Shown here in pieces: positions 62,670 through 64,000 of a stretch of 64,000 nt of DNA. Both the position numbers and the translations under genes were made by a program. Source of the DNA: Begonia masoniana (taxonomy: Eukaryota > Streptophyta > Magnoliopsida > Cucurbitales > Begoniaceae); assembly GCA_022432975.1 (NCBI GenBank), contig CM039512.1:31347574-31411573 (forward strand). The letters run 5' to 3'. Every line of letters begins with the position of its first letter. The stretch's first letter is position 1. The notes beneath the pieces were generated by a model. The model ran no database searches. It worked only from the letters and a program-made list of their open reading frames with translations, and was not told the DNA's origin.

Positions 62670-62935
62670 AAAGTCAACATGTTCAACAAAGTATCGTGTG
62701 ATGCACCATTAAATAAATTCCAGAGAGCTCAAAGTGTCGACCTATCCAGCAAAGTGTCAACCGATGCATCATTGAAGAAATTCTAGAGAGCTCAAGGTGT
62801 CGACCTATCTAGCAAAGTGTCGATTGATGCATTATTGAAGAAATTATAGAGAGCTCAAAGTGTCGACCCAACAAAGTGTCGATTGATGTATCACTAAATA
62901 AATTTCAAAAAGCTCTAAATGGTGATTGATTTTGA
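62670..62935. repeat. Degenerate ~63-bp tandem repeat, four copies
   Basis: Recurring AGAGAGCTCAAAGTGTCGAC and AGCAAAGTGTCGA words with a spacing of about 60-65 bases. Copies differ by substitutions and short deletions. Confidence 0.8.
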
Positions 62936-63591
62936 ATAGTGTTGACTGGTGCGATCTACCAAGGGGCCTATCGAGTAGTTGACAATAATAAAAAAACCAA
63001 ACAAGGATCAAGAAAGTGTCAACTGATTAAGTTACTGGTGCACTGTTTTCTTGGAGACTTCTATAAATAGAGAAAAATCGTTCTACACAAATAACCAAAC
63101 AAGAATATCAAAACGAAGTGTTGTCAAAATCACTTGATATTCAAAGTCTTCAATATCTACCACACTTGTCCTACCTCAACTTGAGATTTCAATCATTGAG
63201 AGAGTGTGAAATTGGTCTTTCTCGATTAAACTTTCATCCTTGTATAATACTAAACGGTTAAAGGGTGACGTCCTAAGAAATAGTCATTGTAAAAGCTTTG
63301 GATTGATGCCTTGAAGTTTAATCTATTGAACTGGAAGGCTGAAGAGGATAGGACTCGTTAAAGAGAAGCCTTGGAGCACAGACATGGGCAAAGTTGACTG
63401 AACCACATTAACAAATCGTTTGCATCAATCTTTCTCTTGCCTTTGATTATTTGCTCTAAAATTTGTTGCATATTAAACTTAGTCAAATTTCTTAAAATAG
63501 TACATTTCACTTGAGCTTGCAAACAGCTAATTCCTAATCACGAAAAAGTTTAAATAACCTAATTCATCCCCCAGGTTAGTTCGATCATACA
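62936..63591 (+). repeat. Ty1/copia LTR, 3' part
   Basis: A TATA-like CTATAAATAGAG at 63061-63072 begins the transcribed part. The LTR ends at GATCATACA (63591), just before a primer-like site. The LTR start was not found; the degenerate 63-bp repeat probably lies in its U3. Confidence 0.6.
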
Positions 63592-63593
63592 AT

Positions 63594-63604
63594 TGGTATC
63601 AGAG
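63594..63604 (+). other. Copia primer-binding site (partial tRNA-iMet match)
   Basis: TGGTATCAGAG, then ATGG; 11 of the 12 consensus bases. Confidence 0.75.
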
Positions 63605-63660
63605 ATGGTAGTAATCTTTTATTGTGACTGAAATATATATATTTGTATTGATTATTTGGT

Positions 63661-64000
63661 ATGGCTTTCAATTTGAACAATATTCATGTAGAGGGGAATG
63701 TACTTCTACACCTTCTATCTTTGATGGTAATGATTATATCTATTGAAAAGCAAGGATGACAATTTTTATTCAATCGATAGACTATGATTTATGAAATATT
63801 ATTGAGAATGGTCCTCATATACCCATCAACCAAGAAAATGACTTAAATATACTTAAGTTGTCTCTAGAGTTTGAATACAATCCTAAACAAAAATCAAGCA
63901 TGAATGCAAAAATAATGAATATGTTATATTGTGTGCTTAATAGAGATTAATTTAATAGAGTGCAAGGTTGTGATAATGCATCTGAGATTTGGAGATTACT
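63661..64000 (+). pseudogene. Ty1/copia gag start, leaves the window
   Basis: ATG at 63661 (MAFNLNNIHVEGN), a frameshift, then the copia gag pattern S-I-F-D-G-N-D-Y followed by Y-stop-K-A-R-M, where Trp is expected (TGG to TGA). A second TGG-to-TGA lies in the D-L-W segment. Later, S-L-E-F-E-Y-N-P-K-Q-K-S-S-M-N-A-K and C-D-N-A-S-E-I-W complete the UBN2-like gag pattern. The copy is degenerate and continues past 64000. Confidence 0.75.

Overview
This window looks like pericentromeric or other repeat-dense chromatin of a flowering plant, probably a eudicot. It is AT-rich and filled by nested Ty3/gypsy LTR retrotransposons, a Cassandra-type TRIM, LTR fragments and tandem arrays. I see no convincing host protein-coding gene, tRNA gene or genuine rRNA gene. 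The kingdom call rests on the element families: chromoviruses with a C-terminal chromodomain, LTRs of the TGTAACACCC type, tRNA-iMet primer-binding sites, and a 5S-bearing TRIM. I do not name a species.

Layout. 1-500: end of a 48-bp minisatellite. 643-19457: element A, a minus-strand chromovirus. It was later interrupted by (i) an 867-bp hairpin element with a 506-bp A run in its left LTR, (ii) element F, a complete plus-strand gypsy element (5805-12916) in its RNase H region, and (iii) a truncated, A-tailed piece of an F relative (13428-14933) in its RT. 19458-21820: unassigned DNA with a promoter-like, intron-like segment. 21821-30091: element B, a plus-strand chromovirus with nearly identical LTRs and a TSD, lacking about 1.4 kb of RT/RNase H. 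30097-33078: part of a minus-strand LTR element (G) with a 442-bp duplication in its LTR. 33079-37640: decayed gypsy fragments. 37765-53883: element C, a minus-strand relative of B. Its left LTR holds a 5.7-kb solo LTR (D), most of which is 23-bp and 36-bp tandem repeats, and a Cassandra-like TRIM (E) carrying 5S rRNA-derived sequence. 54272-60350: element H, a deleted minus-strand gypsy element. 60351-64000: LTR fragments, a degenerate repeat, and the LTR end and gag start of a Ty1/copia element that leaves the window.

The nesting gives an insertion order: A before F, the A-tailed insert and the hairpin; C before D and E. TSDs I could read are AAGCA (F), CAAAC (B), TAATC (C), GAAGC (D), AACTT (E), TGCTG (hairpin), and a weak CCATGA (A-tailed insert). 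Most coding regions are broken by stops of the type expected from C-to-T decay of methylated DNA.

The points most worth a second look are the hairpin element that ends on both sides in the same LTR terminus, the satellite birth inside solo LTR D, the three 440-612 base homopolymers, the LTR-encoded C-terminal extension with a G-P-[IM]-T-R motif seen in several element families, and host-promoter-like motifs (telo-box, pyrimidine-rich leader, splice donor) within the LTRs of B and C.
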